Shown: piece after piece, positions 6,291-13,819 of the stretch
Numbering within the stretch: position 1 is the first letter of the stretch
How the letters are laid out: every line of letters starts with the position of its first letter
Source: an uncultured Bacillota bacterium
GTDB taxonomy: Bacteria > Bacillota > Clostridia > Peptostreptococcales > Anaerovoracaceae
Reading direction: 5' to 3'
Assembly (NCBI GenBank): GCA_959606705.1
Contig: CAUHLX010000020.1
Span: 1 to 15,484, forward strand
DNA: 15,484 bases
Translations under genes and position numbers: made by a program
The notes under the pieces: model-generated
The model's input: the letters and a program-made list of their open reading frames with translations, nothing else
Database searches by the model: none
Told to the model about the DNA's origin: nothing

Positions 6291-6329
6291 AAAAAAACAC
6301 CGAGAATCCGAAATTCCCGGTGTTTTTTT
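6291..6329 (-). terminator. Intrinsic terminator after tRNA-Ala, symmetrical
   Basis: An 11-pair stem (6297-6307 with 6313-6323, one G-T pair) closes a 5-base loop. It is flanked by seven A on one side and seven T on the other, so it should stop transcription in both directions. It lies 7 bases beyond the tRNA 3' end and shields the QueG-like promoter from readthrough. Confidence 0.92.
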
Positions 6330-6335
6330 ACTCTG

Positions 6336-6411
6336 TGGTGGAGACGAGGGGATTCGAACCCCTGGTCTCTGCGTTGCGAACGCAGCGCTTTCCCAGCTAA
6401 GCTACGCCCCC
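6336..6411 (-). tRNA. tRNA-Ala (anticodon CGC)
   Basis: This is a 76-base tRNA with a complete cloverleaf on the minus strand. The acceptor GGGGGCG pairs with CGTCTCC, including two G-U pairs. The D arm is GCTT/AAGC. The anticodon stem CTGCG/CGCAG encloses the loop TTCGCAA, which gives anticodon CGC and reads GCG alanine codons. The T arm AGGGG/CCCCT holds the loop TTCGAAT. The discriminator is A and the 3' CCA is encoded. It has its own promoter and terminator. I see no integrated element at its 3' end. Confidence 0.95.
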
Positions 6412-6423
6412 ACAGCGAGATTT

Positions 6424-6452
6424 ATTTTATCACAGAGATTACGGATAGTCAA
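6424..6452 (-). promoter_or_regulatory. Promoter of tRNA-Ala
   Basis: On the minus strand TTGACT (6452-6447), a 17-base spacer and TAAAAT (6429-6424) place the start about 6 bases before the mature tRNA 5' end. There is no terminator between the EAL gene and this promoter, so readthrough from that gene may also contribute. Confidence 0.82.
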
Positions 6453-6490
6453 CGGATAAAATAGGATTTGTCCATTTTTTTCAATCGCTT

Positions 6491-7852
6491 TTATTGATCG
6501 GCCCCGCCGAATATCATTTTCTCGTATTCCGAGACCGGCATGGGCTTGGCAAACCAGTAGCCCTGAATCAATCGGCAGCCGATTCCTCTCAGAAAATCCA
6601 CTTGCTCTTGCTTCTCCACACCTTCACAGACCACCATAATTCCCAGGCGATGACACATTTCCACGCAGGACTCGATTACCACGCGTTCCCGGTCGCTCTG
6701 ACGCTCACCGAAAAACATCCGGTCCAGCTTGACGATGTCTACCGGCAGCTCCTTGAGAATATTCAGAGAAGAATACTCCGATCCGAAATCGTCCAGGGAA
6801 AGCACGAAACCGTATCTCTGAAGCCCGCGCAGCACCGTTTTCAGCCGCTTCATATCAAAATAGGCGACGCTCTCCGTCAATTCCAGCTCCACCAGACCCT
6901 TGGGAATATCGTAGTGGCGAATCACGCTTCCGTAACGCTCCACAAAGTCAGGATATTCCAGATGCCGTCTGGAAACGTTGACTGAAATCGGCGGCACCGG
7001 TCGATCCTCGTCCAGCCACTGACGGAGCTTGCCGCAGACACTGCAGAAAACGGCGAAATCCAGCTCCGTAATAAATCCGTTCCGTTCAAAAAACGGAACG
7101 TACCGGTCCGGCGTATACATCGTCCCATCCGGTTCGATCCAACGCACCAGCGCTTCACCGCCCACCACCGCCTGCCGGAACAGATCGAATCTGGGTTGGA
7201 TAAAAGGTACGAACTCTCCGTTTTTCAGTGCCGGTCCCATCTTCTGTTCCAGAGTCTTTTCCCATTCCAGCTGCTGTTCCATCTCTTCGGTGTAGAACGC
7301 TAAAATAGAATCCTGCGATTGCTTCGCTGACTGACGCGCCCGATTTCCTCGATCGATCAGCGCGTTTAGAGAACGTTCCTTTTTCTGAAAACGGCAGATT
7401 CCGCAGCACACTGTGAGAGAATAGTATTCCTGCCTCAGGGGATTCTCCCTGGCAATCCGAGCGGCAATCCTCCTGACCCGCTCTTCCGCCTTTGCCTCAT
7501 CGGAGGGGCAGAGCAGCAGACAAAAATGGTCGGAATAAGCTCTGGCAAAGATCTCCTTCTCCGCCAATTCATCCGCCAGGATTTCCGCCACCTTCTTCAA
7601 GACCTGGTCTCCCGTCTCATACCCGAACACATCATTGACATATTTGAATTTTTCAAGGTCCAGACATACGATCGTACCGCCGTCCGCGTATTCGTTCTGC
7701 TCCAAAAGCCATCCGGCATCCTCGTAAAACCGAATCTGATTGGACGCTCCGGTGATCGAATCCACAAAGGCCAGCTTCTTTAGTTCCTCAACTCCCAGAT
7801 TTCTGTCAGACAAACGAAGTCCTTCCCTGGCCGCAAACCCTCTGCCGTTCAC
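6491..7852 (-). CDS. EAL-domain c-di-GMP phosphodiesterase with degenerate GGDEF domain
   Basis: This 453-residue protein joins a GGDEF-fold domain (about 28-185) to an EAL domain (about 205-445). The GGDEF signature is replaced by YSDHF at 106-110, so cyclase activity is unlikely; the domain may instead bind GTP or act as a scaffold. The EAL domain keeps its key motifs: EAL at 233-235, Asn292 in SVNVS, ELTES at 324-328, DDFG at 354-357, Lys375 in VKLDR, EGVE at 410-413 and QGYWFAKP from Gln430. It should hydrolyse cyclic di-GMP in the cytosol. There is no membrane or PAS sensor. The start is a GTG at 7852 behind AGGAGGGG. It begins 15 bases after the M20 amidohydrolase stop and is most likely cotranscribed with it. 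Confidence 0.93.
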   Translation of the reverse strand: MNGRGFAAREGLRLSDRNLGVEELKKLAFVDSITGASNQIRFYEDAGWLLEQNEYADGGTIVCLDLEKFKYVNDVFGYETGDQVLKKVAEILADELAEKEIFARAYSDHFCLLLCPSDEAKAEERVRRIAARIARENPLRQEYYSLTVCCGICRFQKKERSLNALIDRGNRARQSAKQSQDSILAFYTEEMEQQLEWEKTLEQKMGPALKNGEFVPFIQPRFDLFRQAVVGGEALVRWIEPDGTMYTPDRYVPFFERNGFITELDFAVFCSVCGKLRQWLDEDRPVPPISVNVSRRHLEYPDFVERYGSVIRHYDIPKGLVELELTESVAYFDMKRLKTVLRGLQRYGFVLSLDDFGSEYSSLNILKELPVDIVKLDRMFFGERQSDRERVVIESCVEMCHRLGIMVVCEGVEKQEQVDFLRGIGCRLIQGYWFAKPMPVSEYEKMIFGGADQ

Positions 7853-7867
7853 GTTTCCCCTCCTCCG

Positions 7868-9046
7868 TCAGGCATGCTCCCGCAGATAGCGGAACGCGCA
7901 CTGAGCATGAATCGCGGCGCCTAAGGGCATGGCCCCTTCGTCGAACACCACCTGCGGATTATGGTTGGGATAACATTCCGTTCCATCCGTAGGCCCGGCA
8001 GCAATCAGGAAAAATACGCTGGGAATCTGTTCCGACACATATCCGAAATCGTCGGAAGCGGTCATTTTCGCCTCCCGGTTGCAATAGAATCCATCCTCTC
8101 CCAATTCCTCCACGTAATCCATAAACGCCGTGGACAGCGTCGGGTCCGACACGATAGCCGGAACCTTGGATATCCACCGGACCGTGGCCTGTGCCCCAAA
8201 GGCTTTGGCCGTATACTCCGCCACCTCCGGAATCCGAGCGGTCAGATACGCTCTTACCTCCCGATCATAAGTGCGCAAAGTCCCGCTGAGCTCCGCCCGT
8301 TCGGGAATGATATTGGAGGTGGTCCCCGCTTGGAATTGGCAGACGGTCAGCACCGCCATTTCCGACGGAGCCGTTTCCCTGGCGATCAGTGCCTGTAAGG
8401 CCATGTGGATATGAACGCCCACGTTAATGGGATCCACCCCCTTCTGCGGCTGCGCGCCATGACAGCCCTTGCCCGTAATCTCGATGCAAAATCCGTCGCA
8501 GGATGCGGACATGACTCCGGGACTGCAGCCCACCATCCCGTGAGGATATTCCGTGAACACATGCATGTCCAGCGCACAGTCCGGCCTGGGATTTTCCAGA
8601 ACTCCCGCCTCGATCATCTTGATGGCGCCGTCAAAGGTTTCCTCCCCCGGCTGGAACATCAGCTTTACCGTCCCCGGGAATTCTCCCTCCTTTTCCTTGA
8701 GCATCTGAGCCGCGCAGAGCATCATGGCCATGTGCAGATCGTGCCCGCAGGCGTGGCCGGTACCGGCGGGAGCCGCAAAAGGCAGTCCGCTGTTTTCGCA
8801 GATGGGCAGCGCGTCCATATCCGTTCGCAGAAGAATCACCTTTCCGGGCCGCTTTCCGCCGATTTCCGCGGTGATTCCCGACGGGCAGATTTCCTTCCAC
8901 GGAATCTCCATTTCCGTCAATCGTTTCTCAATATACTCTTTGGTTATCGGCAGATCGTTTCCCAGCTCCGGGTGCTGGTGAAGATACCGCCGATCCTCTA
9001 TCATCCTGTCGCTGAGTTCTCTTGCCCGCTGTAAAAAATGATTCAT
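7868..9046 (-). CDS. M20D-family amidohydrolase/aminoacylase
   Basis: This 392-residue cytosolic metallohydrolase of peptidase family M20, subgroup D, should remove acyl groups from N-acyl amino acids or related amides. The dinuclear metal site is complete: Cys100 and His102 in GHACGHD, the Glu135-Glu136 pair in QPGEE, His162 in DMHVF and His362 in NHNPQ. Early HQHPELG (23-29) is also typical. The bridging ligand that is Asp in most M20 enzymes is Cys100 here, as usual in the M20D group. The ATG at 9046 is the first possible start after an in-frame TAA; its GGGAGG lies 14 bases away, which is long. A likely promoter overlaps the stop of the preceding regulator gene, and the EAL gene follows after 15 bases. 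The true substrate cannot be read from sequence. Confidence 0.93.
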   Translation of the reverse strand: MNHFLQRARELSDRMIEDRRYLHQHPELGNDLPITKEYIEKRLTEMEIPWKEICPSGITAEIGGKRPGKVILLRTDMDALPICENSGLPFAAPAGTGHACGHDLHMAMMLCAAQMLKEKEGEFPGTVKLMFQPGEETFDGAIKMIEAGVLENPRPDCALDMHVFTEYPHGMVGCSPGVMSASCDGFCIEITGKGCHGAQPQKGVDPINVGVHIHMALQALIARETAPSEMAVLTVCQFQAGTTSNIIPERAELSGTLRTYDREVRAYLTARIPEVAEYTAKAFGAQATVRWISKVPAIVSDPTLSTAFMDYVEELGEDGFYCNREAKMTASDDFGYVSEQIPSVFFLIAAGPTDGTECYPNHNPQVVFDEGAMPLGAAIHAQCAFRYLREHA

Positions 9047-9137
9047 ACTGATTGCTTACGCCTCCCTGCTTGTCCACATATGGTGAAGCCGCCTTATCGG
9101 CAACCCGCTTTGATCGCAGTCTTTATTTTCCTTTCCT

Positions 9138-9166
9138 ATTATAATTGCTTTCCCTGTGAAATGCAA
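9138..9166 (-). promoter_or_regulatory. Likely promoter of the M20D/EAL operon
   Basis: On the minus strand TTGCAT (9166-9161), a 17-base spacer and a perfect TATAAT (9143-9138) sit on the last codons of the MntR-type gene; the -10 overlaps its stop. The -35 matches only 3/6. The leader to the ATG would be about 85 bases. Confidence 0.6.
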
Positions 9167-9576
9167 TGGCGTTCCCGTTCCAGCCATTTCTCCAGATTCT
9201 CCACGGTCTGCCGGTTTAAATAGTGTTCCACTCGTTCCACCTGCTCCAGTTCATCGGCGGTACCGTTTAACAGACAGAAAAACTGGTGGAGCACCTCGTG
9301 ACGGTAAAGCAGATAGCTTCCGGCTTCCCAGCCCTTTTCCGTGGGGTAAATCACCCCGTAACGTTCGTATTCCACGTAACCTTCCTTTTTCAGCTGTTCC
9401 GCGATTTTGGTGGTTGAGGACGGCCGCACATTCAGCCGCTGGGAAAGCTGTCCTACCCTTACAAAGCCCCCCGGGCCGCAGCTCCTGCAGATCATTTCCA
9501 GGTAATCCTCCATCGTGGGTGTCAGCGCCTTGTGCTCCTGCTGGTCATAGCCCTTAATCGTTCTAAACTCCCCCAA
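9139..9576 (-). CDS. MntR/DtxR-family metal-dependent transcriptional regulator
   Basis: This 145-residue regulator consists of an N-terminal winged helix-turn-helix (VGQLSQRLNVRPSSTTKIAEQL, 41-62) and a helical dimerisation domain, with no SH3 domain, as in MntR. All the MntR metal ligands can be aligned: Asp24 and Glu27 in MEDYLEM, His93 in YRHEV, and Glu114, Glu117 and His118 in VERVEH. It should therefore repress or activate in response to Mn(II) or Fe(II). The start is uncertain. An ATG at 9648 (169 residues) has no ribosome site and adds a charged, low-complexity N-terminus. The TTG at 9576 has GGAGG 5 bases before it and gives a length close to MntR. No metal transporter lies in the window, so its targets are elsewhere or include itself. 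Confidence 0.85.
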   Translation of the reverse strand: MGEFRTIKGYDQQEHKALTPTMEDYLEMICRSCGPGGFVRVGQLSQRLNVRPSSTTKIAEQLKKEGYVEYERYGVIYPTEKGWEAGSYLLYRHEVLHQFFCLLNGTADELEQVERVEHYLNRQTVENLEKWLERERHCISQGKQL

Positions 9577-9658
9577 GTTTCCCTCCCCCGCCTCCAAGCT
9601 CCGGCCCCTGTCACGGCCGCCGTCCTGCCGGATTTTATCTTCTCTCATTTCCGGCGTG

Positions 9659-9695
9659 TCATAAAACTCTATGAAAAATCACCGGAATTTATGAA
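9659..9695 (-). promoter_or_regulatory. Possible promoter/operator of the MntR-type gene
   Basis: On the minus strand TTCATA (9695-9690), an 18-base spacer and TAGAGT (9671-9666) match consensus 4/6 each. An inverted repeat TCATA-6-TATGA (9659-9674) overlaps the -10, with CCGG on each flank (9651-9654 and 9682-9685). It is a candidate autoregulatory site but does not clearly match a known MntR box. Confidence 0.3.
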
Positions 9696-9701
9696 TGAAA
9701 T

Positions 9702-9752
9702 AAAAAGGATATGGAACGCCGCAAAAGTTCCGCTTTGCCGCGTTCCATATCC
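9702..9752 (-). terminator. Strong intrinsic terminator of the transporter-kinase-M81 operon
   Basis: The inverted repeat 9707-9752 has 13 perfect outer pairs (GGATATGGAACGC against its complement), one C-C mismatch, 5 inner pairs and an 8-base loop. On the minus strand it is followed by TTTTTATTT. It begins 29 bases after the M81 stop. The opposite strand lacks a T-run, so it is directional. Confidence 0.9.
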
Positions 9753-9781
9753 AAGTTATGAGGAGAAAAAACGTAAGTGGA

Positions 9782-11311
9782 TTACGAATTGGGAGATCGC
9801 ACGGGGGGTCTGCCCTCCTGCGGCTCCGGAATCCGGTAATCGTCCAGATCCGAAAAAGGATAAAAGGTCTTAGGCAGCTTTTCATAACCCAGATTTTCCA
9901 GCCGTGAGGCCGCCGCTCCCGGAGTATCCGTCTCGCAAATTTTAGCCGCAATGGGGGCAAACGCCGCACGGAAGGAGGTACAGGCCTTCACCACCACCAA
10001 TTGATAGAACGAGGGCTCGATTCCGAAGTGGCGATATAACTGAGGATCTCCGTTTCCTGCCACATTTTGACAGACCATGATATCGATGGCCCCTACCGAG
10101 AGTACCGCCGCTCTGCCCACGTTGTTCACCAGTCCCTGTCCCGCCGGTCCTTCCTGCATGAAGATTCCATCGTGCAGTGATTTCACTTCAGCCTTCACCC
10201 GCACCGGCCTCGCGTGTTTCGGATCCTTTTTCCCTCCGATCACGAATTCCGCCACCGCGCCTACGCCCAGCTCGTGTGCTTGATCCGCGGCCTCGCGGTC
10301 ATCCAGGACACAGGCCGCCTTCACAGGCACGTTTCGTTCCAGAATCCTGGCCACCACCGCCGGGCTGTCCCCGGCCGCCCCCGCGTTGGTGGAATCGGCG
10401 GAATCCACCAGAACCACCGGCTTTCCGCAGTCATTTTCCAGAGCCAAGTCGATCACCTGATCGATGGTATAAAGCTGGGGACGAAACTCCTTTCTCAGGC
10501 TCCAAAGGCGCTGGGCCAGCTCTCGGGCATACTTCTTCGCCACCTCCACGTCAAACGCGGTCGCCACCACCGAAGTCCCCCCCTCCGTCACATCCAGCCA
10601 AGGCTGCATTTGAAAGATGGAGAAATCCAGCAGCCGGCCTTCCTCTTCCACCAGTGATTTTCCATACTGAATCAACTCCGCGAAGGGACCGCTCAAGGTA
10701 TGATACCCGCTGGCCGGAACGATCATGGGAATCACCGTTCTCACCATGCGAGGCTTGGGGCCTCCGGTCAGAGCCTGCATCCCCAGTCTGGCCGCCCGGT
10801 ACCCGGTTTCCATGTAATCCGCGTGAGGATAGGTTTGATAGCCGCAGACAAAATCCGCGTTTTGCACACAGCGTGCCGTAACGTTGGCATGCATATCACA
10901 GGACGCCGCGATGATCGCTTCCGGACCTGCCAGCGCCCGAATCCGCTCCAGGATCACCCCGCAGGCGTCATCCGCCTGTTCCGATTGGGTCGCTCCGTGA
11001 AGGGATACGAATACCCCATCCACCGGCAGGACCTGAGAAAGCATCTCTTCCGTGACCTCCAGAAACTCGTCGAAGACCTCTCCTGCTATAATTCCCCCGC
11101 TTTGAGACACCATGGAATACAGCGGCACGATCTCCCCGCCCGCTTCCCGGATGGCCTGAAACATTCCATGAACAGCGCAGGGCTTCTTTCCCAGCACTTC
11201 AAGCATTTCCTCTCCCTTGGCTATCCCTCCGAGAACGAAGCTCTCTCGGCTGGCCAGCACTGGATTGAACGCGTTCGTCTCCTGTCTGAATTCACACACC
11301 GCTATTTTCAA
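9782..11311 (-). CDS. M81-family metallopeptidase (MlrC-like)
   Basis: This 509-residue protein belongs to the MlrC/M81 family, named for the enzyme that cleaves linearised microcystin; most members act on unknown substrates. Zinc-site motifs of the N-terminal domain are present: EFRQETNAF (7-15), SLHGA (103-107), CDMHAN (138-143) and TYPHADYMETG (160-170). VDSADSTNAGAAGDS in the middle and AVLSVGAIDIMV later are typical of the C-terminal part. No signal peptide is seen, so it should act inside the cell on whatever the adjacent ABC transporter imports. The start is a TTG at 11311 that overlaps the kinase stop as TTGA, with GGGAGGGACGG upstream; MKIAVCEFRQET is the normal family N-terminus. 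The last 20 or so residues are proline- and arginine-rich and look unstructured. A strong terminator follows. Confidence 0.92.
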   Translation of the reverse strand: MKIAVCEFRQETNAFNPVLASRESFVLGGIAKGEEMLEVLGKKPCAVHGMFQAIREAGGEIVPLYSMVSQSGGIIAGEVFDEFLEVTEEMLSQVLPVDGVFVSLHGATQSEQADDACGVILERIRALAGPEAIIAASCDMHANVTARCVQNADFVCGYQTYPHADYMETGYRAARLGMQALTGGPKPRMVRTVIPMIVPASGYHTLSGPFAELIQYGKSLVEEEGRLLDFSIFQMQPWLDVTEGGTSVVATAFDVEVAKKYARELAQRLWSLRKEFRPQLYTIDQVIDLALENDCGKPVVLVDSADSTNAGAAGDSPAVVARILERNVPVKAACVLDDREAADQAHELGVGAVAEFVIGGKKDPKHARPVRVKAEVKSLHDGIFMQEGPAGQGLVNNVGRAAVLSVGAIDIMVCQNVAGNGDPQLYRHFGIEPSFYQLVVVKACTSFRAAFAPIAAKICETDTPGAAASRLENLGYEKLPKTFYPFSDLDDYRIPEPQEGRPPVRSPNS

Positions 11312-12810
11312 TGGTCCGTCCCTCCCTTTTCTTCACTGAGCATGGCAAAGAGAGGCTCCAAGGTGGAATATAAGGTCAGGAAGGCTGCGTACGGCTTAGC
11401 GTACGCCTCTCGAGTATCTCTACATGGCTCAAATCTTTTGGCAACCGTAATATGTTCCCGTGCCTCGTCGAAGCTGCGGCACAGTCCCATCCCCACAAAC
11501 GCACAATACGCCGTTCCAATCGCTCCCGCGTGGCTGGCCCCGGAGGGCACTTCCACCGGAACCTGCAGCACATCCGCCATCATCTGCATCCACGGATCGC
11601 TCTTGGCGCCTCCGCCCACCACGCGGATTTCTTTCAACTCCGCTCCGCTCTTCTGTCGAAGGGTTTCCAATTTCCACCTCATGGTGTAACAGATACTTTC
11701 CAGCACCGCCCGAACGAAATGACGCCGGTCATGAACCGCCGACAGGTTCAGGAAGGCCGCTTTCGCCAGCTCCGACAGCGGCGGCCGTTCTCCGTGAAGC
11801 CAAGGGGCCGCCAGAAGCCCCTCCGATCCCGGCAAAATCTCCCCGATTTCCCGGTTGATCCGATCGTATATCTCGCCGCCCAGCTCCTCCTTCTCCCGGT
11901 GATAAAACTGCTCGATGGCCCAATCAAAGGTCATGCAAACCGACTGAACCGCGTAAATTTCCAAATCCTCCTTGCTCCGAAACGGCGACACCAATTCCGG
12001 CGCACTTCCGCTCCCCAAAGGTACCGAAGCCCCCAGCCACCCTGAGGAACCCAAATAAATATGAGTGTTTCCTCGTTTGGAGCAGCCCGAGCCAATGGCG
12101 ATGGCCGGAATATCCCCACAGCCTCCGAACACCCTGGTTCCTTCGTTCAGCCCCATTTCAACCGCCGCCGCTTTGCTCAGACCGCCGATCACCTCGGTGG
12201 ACAGCACCATTTCGGGAAACAGACTCTTGTCGATCCCCGCGGCCCCCAAAAACGCGTCATACTTAGCTTGCTGTCCCGGATCCTTGCTGAGGATGAAATG
12301 ATTGGTCAAATCCACACACTTGCGGCCGGTCGCCTTCCATTTCAAATAGGAATTGACCTCCAGAAAACAATCCGTTTCAGCGTACAGCTCGGGACGTTCC
12401 TCCCGATACCACAAGAGCTTTGCCCAGTAATCCTTGTCACAGTATTCGTCCGTTCCCAAGGCTTCGTTGAGCGCGGCCGCCTGCTTTCCCGCTCTTCCGT
12501 CCAGCCAGATTATATTGTAGTGAAGCACCTTGCCCCGACGATCCAGGGGGATGATCCCCTTCCACTGAGTACAGAACACGATGCCGGAGATACGGTCCGG
12601 CGGCAGATGCTTTGCCGAAAGCACCCGTTTGGTCACCGTGACCACTGCTTTCCAATAGTCCTCCGGGTCCTGCTCCGCATAGCCGGGCGCCGGAACGGAC
12701 AGCTGATAGCCCGCCGTCTCCGTGGCAAAGACCCTGCATTCCAGATCCACCAGCGAAATCTTTACTCCGCTGGTCCCCACGTCATAGGCGGCAATATATG
12801 TATTGGTCAT
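11308..12810 (-). CDS. FGGY-family carbohydrate kinase, xylulokinase-like
   Basis: This 500-residue sugar or polyol kinase has the two-domain actin-like fold of the FGGY family. The first phosphate-binding motif is DVGTSGVK (10-17). CTQWKG and WLDGRAG follow in the substrate domain, FGGCGDIPAIAIGSG stands where xylulokinases have the catalytic aspartate region, and VVGGGAKSDPWMQMMAD is the C-terminal FGGY signature with the adenosine contact. It transfers phosphate from ATP to a small polyhydroxy substrate that I cannot identify. The frame is open to 12870, but I chose the ATG at 12810: it follows GGGGTGAGGGG and begins 5 bases after the DppF-type stop. Its stop overlaps the M81 start. A kinase between a peptide-type ABC importer and a peptidase is unusual and suggests a glycosylated or polyol-containing substrate. 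Confidence 0.9.
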   Translation of the reverse strand: MTNTYIAAYDVGTSGVKISLVDLECRVFATETAGYQLSVPAPGYAEQDPEDYWKAVVTVTKRVLSAKHLPPDRISGIVFCTQWKGIIPLDRRGKVLHYNIIWLDGRAGKQAAALNEALGTDEYCDKDYWAKLLWYREERPELYAETDCFLEVNSYLKWKATGRKCVDLTNHFILSKDPGQQAKYDAFLGAAGIDKSLFPEMVLSTEVIGGLSKAAAVEMGLNEGTRVFGGCGDIPAIAIGSGCSKRGNTHIYLGSSGWLGASVPLGSGSAPELVSPFRSKEDLEIYAVQSVCMTFDWAIEQFYHREKEELGGEIYDRINREIGEILPGSEGLLAAPWLHGERPPLSELAKAAFLNLSAVHDRRHFVRAVLESICYTMRWKLETLRQKSGAELKEIRVVGGGAKSDPWMQMMADVLQVPVEVPSGASHAGAIGTAYCAFVGMGLCRSFDEAREHITVAKRFEPCRDTREAYAKPYAAFLTLYSTLEPLFAMLSEEKGGTDH

Positions 12811-12815
12811 TCCCC

Positions 12816-13808
12816 TCACCCCTTGCCCAATTGATCGGCCTTGTGACAGCGCACGTAATGCCCCTCGCAAATTTTCGTTTTCCCCGGCACCTCCCGCACG
12901 CAGACGTCATCCGCATAGACGCAGCGTGTGTGAAACAGACATCCGCTGGGTGGTGCAGCCGGGTCCGGCGTGTCGCCTACCTTTAGGTCCAGATGGAAGC
13001 CCACGTCCTCCACCCCTTTCTTGATACTGGGCGCCGATTTTAAAAGCACCTGCGTGTAGGGATGCTTGGCGTTATAATAGATTTCTTTGGTTGGCGCCTC
13101 CTCCAGGATCTTTCCCGCGTACATGATCATGATGTAGTCCGCGATCTGACGAACCACCGCCAGGTCGTGCGCCACGAAGAGCATGGAAAGATGAAACTCC
13201 TCTTTGAGATCCATCAGCAGATTCAGCACCTGAGCCTGCAAGGAAACATCCAAAGCGGAAATCGGTTCATCCGCCAAAATCAGCTCCGGTCTCTTAACCA
13301 GTGCTCTGGCGATGATCACCCGCTGGCGCTGTCCTCCCGACAACTGATCGGGATAACGGAATCGAAACTCCGGGTCCAGTCCCACCTTGTTCAGGGTTTC
13401 CACGATGACCGTTTCCCGTTCGCGCTTATCACTCATTCCGCTGAGGATCAGCGGCTCCTCCATGGATTTCATAATGGTAAACCGAGGGTGGAGGGAGGCC
13501 AATGAATCTTGAAAGATCATCTGCATTTTAAATCGGGCGTCACTTCTTTCCGAGCCTCTCAGCTTGCTCCATTCCTTTTCCCGAAACAGAACGTTTCCCG
13601 ACGTAGCCGGTTCCAGTCCGATGATCGTCCGCAGAAGAACGGATTTTCCGCAGCCCGACTCGCCCACCAAGGCCAGCGTTTCCCCCTCACGGATCTGCAG
13701 ATCCACGCCGTCCACCACGTACTTCGTGGCAACCTGCTTATTGAAGAACCCTTTGCGGATGGGATAATGCTTTTTTAAATCCACTAATTCCAGAATCGCT
13801 TCGCTCAT
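12816..13808 (-). CDS. Dipeptide/oligopeptide-type ABC transporter ATPase (DppF/OppF-like)
   Basis: This 330-residue ATPase works at the inner face of the membrane as one half of the DppD/DppF pair. All ABC motifs are canonical: Walker A GESGCGKS (49-56), Q-loop in FQDS (99-102), signature LSGGQ (156-160), Walker B LILADEP (176-182), D-loop SALD (184-187) and His215. The C-terminal Opp/Dpp extension contains CLFHTRC (290-296), Cys303, Cys314 and Cys321, positioned like the cluster-binding cysteines reported in some Opp ATPases. Two starts are possible. The ATG at 13823 overlaps the upstream stop as ATGA. The ATG at 13808 has GAGGGTGA 5 bases before it and is preferred; the difference is five residues. 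The substrate may be a peptide, but this family also takes nickel, glycosides and other solutes. Confidence 0.93.
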   Translation of the reverse strand: MSEAILELVDLKKHYPIRKGFFNKQVATKYVVDGVDLQIREGETLALVGESGCGKSVLLRTIIGLEPATSGNVLFREKEWSKLRGSERSDARFKMQMIFQDSLASLHPRFTIMKSMEEPLILSGMSDKRERETVIVETLNKVGLDPEFRFRYPDQLSGGQRQRVIIARALVKRPELILADEPISALDVSLQAQVLNLLMDLKEEFHLSMLFVAHDLAVVRQIADYIMIMYAGKILEEAPTKEIYYNAKHPYTQVLLKSAPSIKKGVEDVGFHLDLKVGDTPDPAAPPSGCLFHTRCVYADDVCVREVPGKTKICEGHYVRCHKADQLGKG

Positions 13809-13819
13809 ATCCGTCACCC

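Noticed and set aside
6336..6411. tRNA gene as an attachment site for a mobile element
   Set aside because: No integrase, no duplicated tRNA 3' end and no change in gene content were seen next to it.
6157..6459. Plus-strand frame covering the QueG promoter, terminator and tRNA
   Set aside because: It runs through a complete tRNA, a terminator and two promoters on the other strand, and its protein matches no family I recognise. It is not a gene.
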